Source: Nocardia stercoris
GTDB lineage: Bacteria > Actinomycetota > Actinomycetes > Mycobacteriales > Mycobacteriaceae
Length of the DNA: 64,000 nt
Direction of reading: 5' to 3'
Assembly: GCF_003696265.1 (NCBI RefSeq)
Contig: NZ_RFFH01000001.1
Location: 62,001 to 126,000, forward strand
Of this stretch, positions 18,442 through 29,849 are shown piece by piece. Position 1 is the first letter of the stretch, and each line of letters starts with the position of its first letter. A program made the position numbers and the translations under genes. The notes beneath the pieces were generated by a model, which was not told the origin of the DNA, did not search any database, and saw only the letters and a program-made list of their open reading frames with translations.

Positions 18442-20772
18442 TCAGCGGAAGCGACGTAGCCGCAGGCTGTTGCTCACCACAAAGACACTGGACAGAGCCA
18501 TGGCTGCACCGGCCAACATGGGATTGAGCAGTCCGGTAGCCGCCAACGGGATGGCTGCCACGTTGTAGCCGAAGGCCCAGAACAGGTTGCCCTTGATGGT
18601 GCGCAGCGTCGCGCGCGACAGCCGGATCGCGACCGCGACCGTACGCAGGTCACCGCGGACCAGCGTGATGTCGGCCGCCTCGATCGCCACGTCCGTGCCG
18701 GTACCCATGGCCATGCCGAGGTCGGCCCGGGCCAGCGCGGCCGCGTCGTTGACGCCGTCTCCGACCATGGCCACCACCCGGCCCTCGCCCTGTAACCGGC
18801 GCACCACGTCCAGCTTGTCGCTGGGCAGCACCTCGGCGATCACCTCGTCGATCCCGACCTGCGCGGCCACCGCGGTCGCCGCCGCCCGATTGTCGCCGGT
18901 CAGCAGCACCGGGGTCAGTCCCAGCCCTCGCAGCTGCGAAACCGCTTCGGCGCTGGTCGGTTTCACCGCATCGGCGACAACCAGCAGACCCTGCGCGACT
19001 CCGTCCCACGCGACCAGGACCGCGGTGCGGCCCAGGCGTTCGGTCTCGGACTTGGCCCGCTCCAACGCATCCGGCACCGCGATGCCGTGCTCGGCGAGCA
19101 GCTCGGTGCGACCGGCGAGCACCTCGCGGGCCCCGACGCGGCCGCTCACACCACGCCCACCGTGATTGCGGAAGTCCCGCACCGGTTCCGGCGCCCACGC
19201 TGGCGCACTGCCGAGGACATCCGAATCCGACAGGGGGCGTTCGTAATCCGGTGCGGCCGGATCCGGGTCCGGCGTCGCGGGAACGTGAGCCGAAGCTGTC
19301 GGGCGCGAATCCCGTTCGGCGCCTGCGACGATCGCGCGGGCGATCGGATGTTCCGAGCCGTGTTCGATCCCGCCCGCCACCGCGAGCAGTTCCGCCGGGT
19401 CCACCCCCGCGGCCGGAATCGTCTCCAGCAGAGTCATGGTTCCGGTGGTCACCGTGCCGGTCTTGTCCAGCACCACGGTGTCGATCCGTCGGGTGGACTC
19501 CAGTACCTGTGGGCCCTTGATCAGGATGCCGAGCTGGGCGCCACGGCCGGTGCCGACCAGCAGGGCCGTCGGCGTGGCCAGCCCCAGCGCGCAGGGGCAG
19601 GCGATGATCAGCACGGCCATCGCCGCACCGGCCGCCGTGGTGAGCCCGGCGCCGAGCCCGAACTGTACGAGCAGGGTCAGCACGGCGATCACCAGCACGA
19701 TCGGCACGAATACCGCCGCGACCCGGTCGGCCAGTGCCTGGACCGGAGCCTTGCCCTGCTGCGCGGTCTCCACCAGGGCCGCCATCCGGGCGAGCTGGGT
19801 GTCGGCGCCGACGCCGGTCGCGCGCACCACCAGCAGGCCGCCGGCATTCACCGTGGCCCCGACGACCGCGTCGCCGACCGTGACCTCGACCGGGACGGGC
19901 TCACCGGTCAACAGGCTCTGGTCCAGTGCTGAATTGCCTTCGGTGACAATGCCGTCGGTGGCCACCTGCTCGCCGGGCCGCACGACGAACTCGTCGCCGA
20001 CCCGCAACTGCGCGATCGGAACCCGAACTTCGGACCGCTGTCCCTCGGCGCCGGGACGCAGCACGGCCACGTCCTTGGCGCCGAGCTCCAGCAGGGCGCG
20101 CAGGGCCGAACCGGCCCGTTCCTTGGCGCAGGTCTCGAAGTATCGGCCCGCCAGGATCGCGGTGATCAGCACCACCGCCACCTCGAGATAGAGGGTGCCG
20201 GTCGCGTCGGTGTGCGCGATGGTCAGGCTGAAGCTGTGTTTCATGCCGGTCATGCCGGCGGTTCCGAAGAACATCGCGTACACCGACCAGCCCAGCGCGG
20301 CCAGGCTGCCCAGGGAGATCAAGGTGTCCATGGTGGCGGTGCCGTGCCGGGCATTGACCCAGGCCGCCCTGTGGAAGCTCGCGCCGCCGCGCAGCACGAC
20401 CGGCGCGGTCAGTGCCAGGGCCGGCCACTGCCAGTTGTCGAACTGCAGGGTCGGGATCATCGACACCAGAACCACCGGAATCGCCAGGACCAGGCAGAAC
20501 AGCAGCTGCCGGCGCAGCGCGGCGGCGGGGGACCGCCGGGGCGCCGCGGCCGGCAGCTGCGCGGTGTAACCGGCCGCGACGACCTGTTCGATCAGCTGGC
20601 CGGGGGTGACGGAGGCCGGATAGCGGACGGCGGCCTTCTCGGTGGCGTAGTTCACCGTGGCGGTGACCCCGTCGATCCGGTTCAGCTTCTTCTCGATCCG
20701 GGCCGCGCACGACGCGCAGGTCATGCCGCCGATCTCGAGTTCGAGGGCGTGTGCCGCCACCGCCGTATCCAT
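18442..20772 (-). CDS. Copper-exporting P1B-type ATPase
   Basis: 776 residues. It pumps Cu+ out of the cytosol at the cost of ATP. Domains in order: an N-terminal heavy-metal domain (GMTCASC near residue 17); TM helices; an actuator domain with LTGEPVPVE; the intramembrane metal site CPC ([11 protein letters not shown]); the phosphorylation motif DKTGT; an ATP-binding HP pair (SEHPIARAI); and the hinge [16 protein letters not shown]. The subfamily is CopA/CtpV-like. ATG 20772 follows AAGGAGG by 5 bases. It sits 33 bases downstream of the copper chaperone gene, in the same operon under the RicR-like operator. An Ala/Pro-rich insertion of about 60 residues (roughly 490-550) lies within the nucleotide-binding domain. 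Confidence 0.93.
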   Translation of the reverse strand: MDTAVAAHALELEIGGMTCASCAARIEKKLNRIDGVTATVNYATEKAAVRYPASVTPGQLIEQVVAAGYTAQLPAAAPRRSPAAALRRQLLFCLVLAIPVVLVSMIPTLQFDNWQWPALALTAPVVLRGGASFHRAAWVNARHGTATMDTLISLGSLAALGWSVYAMFFGTAGMTGMKHSFSLTIAHTDATGTLYLEVAVVLITAILAGRYFETCAKERAGSALRALLELGAKDVAVLRPGAEGQRSEVRVPIAQLRVGDEFVVRPGEQVATDGIVTEGNSALDQSLLTGEPVPVEVTVGDAVVGATVNAGGLLVVRATGVGADTQLARMAALVETAQQGKAPVQALADRVAAVFVPIVLVIAVLTLLVQFGLGAGLTTAAGAAMAVLIIACPCALGLATPTALLVGTGRGAQLGILIKGPQVLESTRRIDTVVLDKTGTVTTGTMTLLETIPAAGVDPAELLAVAGGIEHGSEHPIARAIVAGAERDSRPTASAHVPATPDPDPAAPDYERPLSDSDVLGSAPAWAPEPVRDFRNHGGRGVSGRVGAREVLAGRTELLAEHGIAVPDALERAKSETERLGRTAVLVAWDGVAQGLLVVADAVKPTSAEAVSQLRGLGLTPVLLTGDNRAAATAVAAQVGIDEVIAEVLPSDKLDVVRRLQGEGRVVAMVGDGVNDAAALARADLGMAMGTGTDVAIEAADITLVRGDLRTVAVAIRLSRATLRTIKGNLFWAFGYNVAAIPLAATGLLNPMLAGAAMALSSVFVVSNSLRLRRFR

Positions 20773-20805
20773 CCGGTCCTCCTTGCCGATCACCCGTCGG
20801 CCGGG

Positions 20806-21015
20806 TCAGGCCGAGGCGAGGGCGTAGCCGGCTTCGTCGACCGCGGCGGCGACGTCGGCGTCGGCGAGCGGTGCCTCCGAGGTGACCTCGACCCGGCCGC
20901 TGGCAACGTCCACTGCGACGTCGGTGACGCCCGAGATCCGGCCGATCTCGGTGCTGACCGAGGACGCGCAGTGCCCGCAGGTCATGCCGGTAACGGTGTA
21001 GGTGCTGGTAGCCAT
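20806..21015 (-). CDS. copZ: CopZ-like copper chaperone
   Basis: 69 residues: a single heavy-metal-associated domain with the metal-binding loop GMTCGHC, in a beta-alpha-beta-beta-alpha-beta pattern. It binds Cu+ and delivers it to the partner ATPase. ATG 21015 is preceded by GAGGAGG. It is the first gene of the copper operon, followed by the P-type ATPase gene. The palindromic operator 56 bases upstream indicates copper-responsive repression. Confidence 0.92.
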   Translation of the reverse strand: MATSTYTVTGMTCGHCASSVSTEIGRISGVTDVAVDVASGRVEVTSEAPLADADVAAAVDEAGYALASA

Positions 21016-21070
21016 GATGGCCTCCTCGATGTCGGCGCTGCGTCCGCCTGGTGCGTCCGCCTCACCGAAC

Positions 21071-21087
21071 ATACCCCCCAAGGGTAT
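21071..21087. promoter_or_regulatory. RicR/CsoR-type copper operator
   Basis: ATACCC-CCCAA-GGGTAT is a 6-bp inverted repeat with a 5-base spacer and contains TACCC-N5-GGGTA, the motif known for the mycobacterial copper repressor RicR. It lies 56 bases upstream of copZ. The palindrome is seen directly; the identity of the binding protein is inferred, since no csoR/ricR gene is in the window. Confidence 0.8.
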
Positions 21088-21177
21088 CTGTGGCAAGGGG
21101 TCGCGCGGGGCCGGCGGCATCGGGCCGGTCCGAGTAGATGGCCGGTTCACACAGGTTCTGGACTAGGCTTGGTGGCC

Positions 21178-22098
21178 GTGCTCTCTGTTGTGCCCAGTCC
21201 CGTTGTCGTGCGGGCGCCCTCGAAGGTGAATCTCCACCTTGGAGTCGGTGAGCTACGTGCCGACGGATACCACGAACTGACCACCGTGTTCCAGGCCCTC
21301 TCGCTCACCGACGAGGTCGAACTGTCGCCGTCGTCGTCGCTGACGGTGAAGGTCAGCGGTGAAGGAGCCGACGAGGTACCCACCGGCCGAACCAATCTGG
21401 TGTGGCAGGCCGCGGTCCGGCTCGGGCACCTGGCCGGGCGGGCGCCGCTGGTCGAGATCACGCTCCGCAAGGGCATTCCGGTCGCGGGCGGCATGGCCGG
21501 CGGCAGCGCCGACGCCGCCGCCGCGCTGATCGGCCTCAACGAACTCTGGGACCTCGGCCTGACCCGCGACGAACTGGCCACGCACGCAGCCGAACTCGGC
21601 AGCGACGTCCCGTTCGCGCTGCACGGCGGCACCGCCCTGGGCCGCGGCCGGGGTGAGAAACTCCTACCGGTGTTGTCCCGCAACACCTTCCACTGGGTAC
21701 TGGCGCTGGCCAAGGGCGGCCTGTCCACACCCGCGGTGTTCAAGGAACTGGACCGGCTGCGCGAAGCCGGTTCCCCGCCCCGGCTGGGCGAACCACAAGA
21801 CCTGTTGCAGGCCTTGGCTTCCGGGGACCCACACCTACTGGCCCCCTTGCTGGGCAACGACTTGCAGGCGGCCGCGCTGTCGCTGAAACCGGAACTCCGC
21901 CGCACCCTGCGCGCGGGCGTCGAAGCCGGCGCACTGGCCGGCATCGTCTCCGGCTCCGGACCCACCTGCGCATTCCTGTGCACGGACGCCGACACCGCCC
22001 TCGCGGTCTCGGCCGAGCTGTCCGGTGCGGGCGTGTGCCGGCTGGTCCGGACCGCCACCGGCCCGGTTCCGGGCGCCCGGGTGATCAGCGGACCCTGA
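21178..22098 (+). CDS. ispE: 4-diphosphocytidyl-2-C-methyl-D-erythritol kinase
   Basis: 306 residues, equal to M. tuberculosis IspE. This GHMP kinase phosphorylates CDP-ME in the non-mevalonate isoprenoid pathway. Features: [15 protein letters not shown]-type catalytic region [11 protein letters not shown], the ATP loop [17 protein letters not shown], and the C-terminal [16 protein letters not shown] 21178 was chosen over GTG 21172, 6 bases earlier, because TAGGCT at 21164-21169 is a plausible -10 box for a near-leaderless start and the length then matches. It diverges from the copper operon. Confidence 0.94.
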   Translation: MLSVVPSPVVVRAPSKVNLHLGVGELRADGYHELTTVFQALSLTDEVELSPSSSLTVKVSGEGADEVPTGRTNLVWQAAVRLGHLAGRAPLVEITLRKGIPVAGGMAGGSADAAAALIGLNELWDLGLTRDELATHAAELGSDVPFALHGGTALGRGRGEKLLPVLSRNTFHWVLALAKGGLSTPAVFKELDRLREAGSPPRLGEPQDLLQALASGDPHLLAPLLGNDLQAAALSLKPELRRTLRAGVEAGALAGIVSGSGPTCAFLCTDADTALAVSAELSGAGVCRLVRTATGPVPGARVISGP

Positions 22099-22257
22099 GC
22101 TCCGAGGCGGCCCGCGATCCACGTCCCGATGCCGGCCGGGTGTGGGTCCTGACCTCGGCCGGCTGTGACCGTCGTGACCGTGGCGCCCGTGGCGGGCGAA
22201 AACGCCGACCATGAGAATATCGATAGTTCGAGTCGAGAGGGACGGGCAGCGCAACCC

Positions 22258-24054
<1,797 letters not shown>

Positions 24055-24068
24055 CCGGGCCGAGGCGG

Positions 24069-24890
24069 CTACTGCGCCTTGCCGACCGGCGGCACCGGCA
24101 GGCAGGTGCGCACGAAATCGGTGCCGAACCCGGTCAATTCGATGCTGCGGTAGTACACCCGGGTCCCGAACCCGGCCCGCTCCAACCGCTTTCGCACCGA
24201 CGACTCCAGCAGCTGGTACCGCGCCGGATTGCCCAGTGCTTCTTGGTTGAACTCCAGCAGTCCCAGCCGTCGCAGGTTGGTCAGGTAGTGGTCGACCCGT
24301 TCGGGGTGGCGTAGGGCCGCCTCCTCGCCGATCAGGTTCAGCCCGGTCTCGTAGCGCTGCGCGCCCGGCGTCAGCCGCCGCCCGGTGCGAATACCCAGCG
24401 CCGGCTGCGGACCGTCGAGGTAGAGCAGGCGCAGCACCCTCGCCTCGTCGGGCGCGAGTTCGCCCAGGATCCGGGCGTAGGCGGGGTGGTCGCCGTCGAT
24501 GGAGTGCACATTGGCCGAGCGGCGCAGCAGGTCGGCGCCGCGCTCGCGCAGCCCGGCGTCCTCGGTGGCCTCGGGCTCGGGGCTGCTCAGTGCCCGCAGC
24601 AGTGATTCGCGGACCACGTCGCGGGCGGCATCGAGGATCGCGCCGGTGGGTAGGCCCGCGTTGCTGCCGCGCACCACGGTGCTGCCGACCTCGACCGCGG
24701 TTCCCACGCCCCAGGTGGCCCCGGAGGCCATCGCGGTGACGGCGACGCGGACGATTCCGCTGGTCACGCGGATCGGGTTGGTGAGCCTGCGGGTGGTGCG
24801 GCCCGTGACCGGCCGGTAGATCGTGCGGCGGGAGGGTGTGGAGCTGGGGGTTTGCTCGCCGTTCGAAGCCGGGCCGGTCGGGTCACTCAC
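24069..24890 (-). CDS. Abi-alpha/DUF4393-like protein, copy A
   Basis: 273 residues. GTG 24890 overlaps the stop of the DUF445 gene by 4 bases (GTGA), so the two are coupled. The N-terminal 40 residues are polar, followed by Ala/Gly/Val-rich helices that may touch the membrane (about 43-75). The C-terminal 170 residues resemble the Abi-alpha (DUF4393) domain: RGADLLRRSANVHS, HPAYARILGELAPDEARVLR, DGPQPALGIRTG, and a late LTGFGTDFVRTC. It shares this architecture with the gene at 26581. Abi-alpha proteins are named after abortive-infection proteins, but for this actinobacterial group no function is established that I know of. Confidence 0.7.
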   Translation of the reverse strand: MSDPTGPASNGEQTPSSTPSRRTIYRPVTGRTTRRLTNPIRVTSGIVRVAVTAMASGATWGVGTAVEVGSTVVRGSNAGLPTGAILDAARDVVRESLLRALSSPEPEATEDAGLRERGADLLRRSANVHSIDGDHPAYARILGELAPDEARVLRLLYLDGPQPALGIRTGRRLTPGAQRYETGLNLIGEEAALRHPERVDHYLTNLRRLGLLEFNQEALGNPARYQLLESSVRKRLERAGFGTRVYYRSIELTGFGTDFVRTCLPVPPVGKAQ

Positions 24891-26203
24891 AGTGGTGCTA
24901 CTCCTGTTCCAAACAACAGTAAGTGAGCGTAACCCGCTATGAGCCCGAGCACACCGCCATGGACAAACAAAAGCCATTCATCTTGCTTGATCGCCGAGCG
25001 AAGCATCTCCACGAACTCCGGTGGCGGCAGCGCCCGCATCTGACGGGCGATGTACTCGCTGACCTGCTTGCTCTGTTGCGCGTTGAAGTCGGGATCGTTG
25101 AACGCGGCCGGTACCCGGGCCTTGGCCTCCTCGGCGAAGGTGTCCTTCAGCGTCTCGTACCCGGAGTTGCCGATCACGAACTTCAGCGCACCGCGCGCCG
25201 GGCCGAGTGCCCGGTCGGTGGCCGGTCGCATGGTGTCCTCGAGCATCTGCAGCGTGCGGTCCGAGCGCGGGCCGTTGAGCAGTTCGTCGCCGATATTGGC
25301 GACGGTCATGATCTCGCTGGCCACCAGCTCGGCGTAGCCGTCGGTGATCTCGGGCTGCCGCTTGATCAGCAGTCCCTGCCGCCACGGGCACCACCACTTC
25401 GGGTAGGCGGGCGCGAAGATCATGTTGAGGCCGATCCAGTTGACCACCCAGCCGATGATCACGCCACCGACCGGCAGCACCACCAGCGGCGACCACCCGG
25501 TCAGATGCAGTATCGCGACCAGCACCAGACCCATCGGCGCGCCGAAGTAGAAACCGAAGTTCTGCATGAACCGGAGTTCTTTGGCACCGAGAACTTGGAA
25601 GACGGTGTTCAACAGCTGCGGTCGCGACTGGAAGTAGCGGATCACCATCGACTTCACATCGAGTAGTTGTTCGATGTTCGCCCCGAGTTCTTCGGTCAGT
25701 TCCCGCAGTACTTCCGGAAGTTGCTGACGTACCCGATCGAAAACCATTTCCCGGACCGGGTTCGGCAGGTTGTACCAGAGTTGCGGATGTTCGCGACGCG
25801 CGATCTCCTCCACGATCTCGCGAATCTGTGATTGCGCGATCACGGTCAGATGTTCGGCGAGCGCATCCGGCTCGAGTTCGCGATAGAAATCCGCGACGCT
25901 GCCGAGTTTCGCCAAGCCTTTGTCGACGGCGATGGACGCCATCTTGTCCGCGCGCGAGGGAACAATGCCCTGCCAGCCCATTCGGCCGTCGTACTGCAGC
26001 AGCGGCAGCACCTGGATCTGCTTGGGCAGGTAGGGGAACACGGACACGAGGCCGGGAGCCCGGAATCCGTGAAAACGGATCGGCTGGAACAGCATCAGGA
26101 TGCCGGTCCAGTTCGTGATGTAGCCGATGATCCCCGTGAACAACGGGATAGTCGTCAGTTCGAGCCACAGGGTCGGGTGAATATGAAACAAGCTCTCTAG
26201 CAC
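24887..26203 (-). CDS. DUF445 membrane protein
   Basis: 438 residues. TM segments lie near 12-38, about 225-265 (two, LVAILHLTGWSPLVVLPVG and following) and 415-435. The two family repeats NWTGILMLFQPI (about 31-42) and NWIGLNMIFAP (about 260) are an internal duplication typical of DUF445. The region between them is largely helical (for example REIVEEIARREHPQLWYNL) and likely cytosolic or extended. Its function is unknown. GTG 26203 is preceded by AGGAGGG four bases upstream. It is coupled to the downstream Abi-alpha-like copy A and divergent from copy B. Confidence 0.85.
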   Translation of the reverse strand: MLESLFHIHPTLWLELTTIPLFTGIIGYITNWTGILMLFQPIRFHGFRAPGLVSVFPYLPKQIQVLPLLQYDGRMGWQGIVPSRADKMASIAVDKGLAKLGSVADFYRELEPDALAEHLTVIAQSQIREIVEEIARREHPQLWYNLPNPVREMVFDRVRQQLPEVLRELTEELGANIEQLLDVKSMVIRYFQSRPQLLNTVFQVLGAKELRFMQNFGFYFGAPMGLVLVAILHLTGWSPLVVLPVGGVIIGWVVNWIGLNMIFAPAYPKWWCPWRQGLLIKRQPEITDGYAELVASEIMTVANIGDELLNGPRSDRTLQMLEDTMRPATDRALGPARGALKFVIGNSGYETLKDTFAEEAKARVPAAFNDPDFNAQQSKQVSEYIARQMRALPPPEFVEMLRSAIKQDEWLLFVHGGVLGLIAGYAHLLLFGTGVAPL

Positions 26204-26580
26204 GAGACCCTCCTGCCGACCCTGTCACCGGTGACCGCCGCCTTCACCGCCACTCACCCGCAGTAACCCCGTCGGCACGGGGGACCTTACTGGTAAGTAC
26301 GGAACCGGGTCCAGTTCAGGACGATCCCTGCCTCACATTACCGCGCGTCGCGAGACATCGGTCACACTCGCGGCCCGTACGTTCGCGTGGGTCGTCAAGG
26401 GTCGTAACAATAGCCGGGATCACGACTGCAGGCGGCGTTGGAGGGCGGGTTCACGCGAGAGTGGACAAGCAACGCGGTAGCCTTTCGCATGGCTTGCGGG
26501 TTCGGTCGGGGAACCTGGAAGACCGGCGCCGGCAGCAAATTCGGTGAGCGGTTCGTTCACCTCGCGAAAACGGAGTAGAC
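26204..26580. other. 377-base intergenic region with divergent promoters
   Basis: No gene is supported here. It separates DUF445 (minus) from Abi-alpha-like copy B (plus) and must hold both promoters. A short inverted repeat CTTAC-TG-GTAAG lies at 26286-26297, about 83 bases before the DUF445 start, and could be a regulator site. It is somewhat lower in GC than the flanking genes. No stable long hairpin or repeat array is seen. Confidence 0.5.
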
Positions 26581-27453
26581 GTGGCAGACGACAGGGCCGT
26601 GCACGATTTGGTCCGACCCGGTTCGCGCGCCGTCGAGCGCAGCTCCGATGTCGAGACGCGCCAGATCAGTAACGAGGCACGGCTGATCCGAGGCGCCTTC
26701 CGGGCGGCCGGTCTGGCCGTCGGTACCGCCGTGCGCAGCGGTCAGTGGGCCGTCGGCACCGGCTACGAGGTGACCAAACAGGTCGCGCAAGCCGCGCTCG
26801 ACGGTGAGTCGTCGGCCGATATCGCCGAACGCACCGGTGCCGCGCTGCAGTCGATCGCCCGCAGTGTGCTCGGCGTGACCGAGGGTTCGGTGCGCGAGAT
26901 CGTCAGTTACGTCCCGACCGGCACCGGTGGTGCGCAGCCCGGGGGTCCCGCCGCGCCGCTGATCCGGTCGGCCAGTGTCGAGGATCTGCGGTTGCGCGGC
27001 GACACACTGCTGGCCCGTTCGGCCGACGTGTACTTCACCGAGGAGGTCCATCCGGCCTACGACCGGATCTTGGACCAGATCGCCCCCGACGAGGCCCGCA
27101 TCCTGCGGTTCATGTCGCTCAACGGCCCGCAGCCGGCGGTCGACGTGCGGACCAACCGGCCGCTGGGCATCGGTTCCGAGCTGGTCGCCGGCGACCTCAC
27201 CTCGGTTCCCGAGCAGGCCGGCGTCCGCTATCCCGACCGGGCCCGGCTGTATCTGATCAACCTCAACCGGCTCGGGCTGCTCACCACCTCCGACGACCCG
27301 GTGGTGTTGAGCCGCTACATGGTGCTCGAGGTGCAGCCGATCGTGGAGACCGCGCTCAAACAGGCCGGTCGCGTGCCGAAGATCGTCCGCAAGAGCCTGC
27401 GTTTGACCGAGTTCGGGGACGATTTCTGCCGGACCTGTTTCACCCTCGCTTGA
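26581..27453 (+). CDS. Abi-alpha/DUF4393-like protein, copy B
   Basis: 290 residues with GTG start 26581. It is a paralogue of the gene at 24069: the same Ala/Gly/Val-rich central helices (AVGTAVRSGQWAVGTGYEV) and the same C-terminal blocks RGDTLLARSADVYF, HPAYDRILDQIAPDEARILR, NGPQPAVDVRTN and LTEFGDDFCRTC. The conserved pattern His-Pro-Ala-Tyr ... Pro-Asp-Glu-Ala-Arg-(I/V)-Leu-Arg in both copies suggests a shared functional surface. It lies across the divergent promoter region from DUF445. Its function is not known; an envelope or stress role is as likely as phage defence. Confidence 0.7.
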   Translation: MADDRAVHDLVRPGSRAVERSSDVETRQISNEARLIRGAFRAAGLAVGTAVRSGQWAVGTGYEVTKQVAQAALDGESSADIAERTGAALQSIARSVLGVTEGSVREIVSYVPTGTGGAQPGGPAAPLIRSASVEDLRLRGDTLLARSADVYFTEEVHPAYDRILDQIAPDEARILRFMSLNGPQPAVDVRTNRPLGIGSELVAGDLTSVPEQAGVRYPDRARLYLINLNRLGLLTTSDDPVVLSRYMVLEVQPIVETALKQAGRVPKIVRKSLRLTEFGDDFCRTCFTLA

Positions 27454-27525
27454 GCCGGGTAGCGATTCGATACCCATCTTCGGGCAATTGCCCGAACCCG
27501 GTGAATCCGGTGCCATGCTCGAAGT

Positions 27526-28080
27526 ATGGATGCTCGGGACCTGAGCGCGGATGTGCTCGCGATCAACAGGCTGAAGTTCCGGTATCTGCGCGCGCTCGAC
27601 ACCAAGTCCTGGGACGAGTTCGCCGAAACCATGATTCCGGAGGCCACGGCCACCTACAGCGAATACCTGCAATTCGAGTCTCGCGACGCGTTCCTCGCAT
27701 TCATGCGTAATACGTTGGGCCCCAACGTGATCACCGAACATCGCTGTGACCATCCCGAGATCGATGTCACCGGTGACACCGCGACCGGCACCTGGTACCT
27801 GGCCGACACCGTCCTCATCCCCGCCCACAACATGCTGTTGCGCGGCGCCGCGTTCTATTCCGACCGCTACGTGCGCTGCGACGACGGGCAGTGGCGGATC
27901 GCGCACACCGGGTACGAGCGCACCTACGAGGTCGTGCTGTCCATGTCGGATCTGCCAAGCCTGCGGCTGACCTCGAGCCGCTGGGGGCTGATCGGCCAGG
28001 AACCGGCCCCACCGCCCACCGACGGCATGGAGGTCGCGGCCGCACCCGACGGCCGCGACGAGGAGATGACCCTCGGCTGA
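27526..28080 (+). CDS. SnoaL/NTF2-like protein
   Basis: 184 residues. The cone-shaped NTF2 fold is suggested by an N-terminal helix (LAINRLKFRYLRALDTKSWDEFA), the following strand region YSEYLQFESRDAFLAFMRNTLG, then HRCDHPEIDVTGDTATGTWYLAD and CDDGQWRIAHTGYERTY. This matches SnoaL_4-type polyketide-cyclase-like or dehydratase-like proteins, which include enzymes and ligand binders. Active residues cannot be assigned. The last 35 residues are a disordered Pro/Asp-rich tail. Convergent with prfC. Confidence 0.8.
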   Translation: MDARDLSADVLAINRLKFRYLRALDTKSWDEFAETMIPEATATYSEYLQFESRDAFLAFMRNTLGPNVITEHRCDHPEIDVTGDTATGTWYLADTVLIPAHNMLLRGAAFYSDRYVRCDDGQWRIAHTGYERTYEVVLSMSDLPSLRLTSSRWGLIGQEPAPPPTDGMEVAAAPDGRDEEMTLG

Positions 28081-28105
28081 CGGGCGGTCGCACCACCCGC
28101 GGGCG

Positions 28106-29725
28106 CTACTCGGCGCCGGCGACCAGCGGTTCCAGCGTCAGCTTCGGCAGTTCCTTCTGGATGTACTGCAGCCGCCACTTGTCGCTGAACAGGGCCAGGA
28201 TCGCGCCGTCGGTGCGGGTGAAGACCTCGACCCCGCGCTGCCGCGCCAGTTCCGCCGCCGACTCGGCGTCGGTGCGGCGGGCCAGCTGGAACGGCAGGTG
28301 GTCGAGCTGGGTCTCGACGTTGTATTCGCCCTGCATCCGGGCGGTGACCACCTCGAACTGCATGGGACCGACCGCCGCCAGCACCGGCGACGCGTCACCG
28401 CGGACGTCGTTGCGCAGCACCTGGACCACACCCTCGGAGTCGAGCTGGTCGATCGCCTTACGGAACTGCTTGTACTTGTCGGCGGTCTTGGCCCGCAGCG
28501 TCGCGAAATGCTCGGGCGCGAACGACGGGATCGGCGGGAACTCCACCTTCTTGTCCACGAACAGCGTGTGCCCGGGCGCGAGCGCGGTGGCGTTGACCAG
28601 GCCGACCACGTCGCCGGGATAGGCGGTGTCGACGGTCGAACGCTCCCGGCCGAACACGGTCAGCGCGTATTTGGTGGCGAACGGCCGCCCGGTCTGCGCG
28701 TGCGTGACCACCATGCCGCGCTCGAACTCACCGGACACGATCCGCATGAAGGCCAGCCGGTCGCGATGCGCGGTGTCCATACCGGCCTGCACCTTGAAGA
28801 TGACGGCGCTGAACGGTTCGGTGGTCTCGCGTTCGCCGCCGCCGACGGTCTTGCGGGCGCGCGGCGCGGGTGCCAGCTCGATCAGGGTGTCGAGGATCTG
28901 CTTCACGCCGAAGTTCAGCATCGCCGAGGCGTAGATGACCGGTGAGGTCTGGCCGGCCAGGAACATCTCCTGGTCGTGGTCCTGACCGGCGGCGGAGAGC
29001 AGTTCGCTCTCCTCGGCCGCGGTCTCCCACGCCTCGCCTTCCCGCTCGAGCGCCTGCTCGGCGGTGTAATGCTCCTCGGGCGCGATGGTGGCGCCACCGG
29101 CGGTGCGGGTGAAGTGGATGTATTCGGTGGCCGCGCCCTCTTCGCCGCGGCGCAGCAGACCGCGGAAGTCGCCCGCGATGCCGACCGGCAGGAACAGCGG
29201 GGTGGGGGTGAGGCCGATCCGGTCGAGGATCTCGTCGAGCAGTTCGAGCGGCGCGCGGCCCGGCCGGTCCCACTTGTTGATCACGGTGATGACCGGGATG
29301 CCGCGGTCGCGGGCGACCTGGAACAGCTTGAGCGTCTGCGGTTCCAGGCCCTTGGCGGCGTCGATGAGCATGACGGCCGCGTCGACGGCGGTCAGCACCC
29401 GATAGGTGTCCTCGGAGAAGTCGGAGTGACCGGGGGTGTCGACCAGGTTGATCACGCACTCGCCGTATTCGAACTGCAGCGCGGTGGAGCTGACGGAGAT
29501 ACCGCGTGCCTTCTCCATCTCCATCCAGTCCGAGACGGTGGACTTGCGCCCGGCCTTGCCATGGATGGCGCCGGCCTCGGAGATCATCTTCGCGTGCAGC
29601 GCGAGCGCCTCGGTGAGCGTCGATTTACCGGCGTCGGGGTGGGAGATCACCGCGAACGTCCGCCGCCGCGCCACTTCTTCGGCCAACCGCGCGGATGTGG
29701 CCGCACCGGCAACGGGGGAATTCAC
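28106..29725 (-). CDS. prfC: Peptide chain release factor 3
   Basis: 539 residues, the usual RF3 length. This translational GTPase ejects RF1 or RF2 from the ribosome after termination. G motifs: G1 SHPDAGKST, G2 region around GISVSSTALQF, G3 DTPGHSDF, G4 NKWDRPGR. Domains II and III follow (VFKVQAGMDTAHRDRLAFMR; VGPMQFEVVTARMQGEYNVE), typical of RF3 rather than EF-G. GTG 29725 is preceded by GAGGAG 8 bases upstream. It is divergent from the AraC gene. Confidence 0.95.
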   Translation of the reverse strand: MNSPVAGAATSARLAEEVARRRTFAVISHPDAGKSTLTEALALHAKMISEAGAIHGKAGRKSTVSDWMEMEKARGISVSSTALQFEYGECVINLVDTPGHSDFSEDTYRVLTAVDAAVMLIDAAKGLEPQTLKLFQVARDRGIPVITVINKWDRPGRAPLELLDEILDRIGLTPTPLFLPVGIAGDFRGLLRRGEEGAATEYIHFTRTAGGATIAPEEHYTAEQALEREGEAWETAAEESELLSAAGQDHDQEMFLAGQTSPVIYASAMLNFGVKQILDTLIELAPAPRARKTVGGGERETTEPFSAVIFKVQAGMDTAHRDRLAFMRIVSGEFERGMVVTHAQTGRPFATKYALTVFGRERSTVDTAYPGDVVGLVNATALAPGHTLFVDKKVEFPPIPSFAPEHFATLRAKTADKYKQFRKAIDQLDSEGVVQVLRNDVRGDASPVLAAVGPMQFEVVTARMQGEYNVETQLDHLPFQLARRTDAESAAELARQRGVEVFTRTDGAILALFSDKWRLQYIQKELPKLTLEPLVAGAE

Positions 29726-29849
29726 GGGAAGGGCTCCTCTTCGCAGCTCGTCAACCGGTCCAGGGTACGTGAGCGGCCCGGCACCCACGTCCCTGAGGTA
29801 CGCGGGCCGATTTCCCGCAACGCTGCCGGCCGGTCGGTTCGCAGGCACA

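Noticed and set aside
21143..21160. GTTCACACAGGTTCTGG as another PHO box
   Set aside because: The spacing is 10 bases and the second unit matches poorly, unlike the array at 4616-4697.
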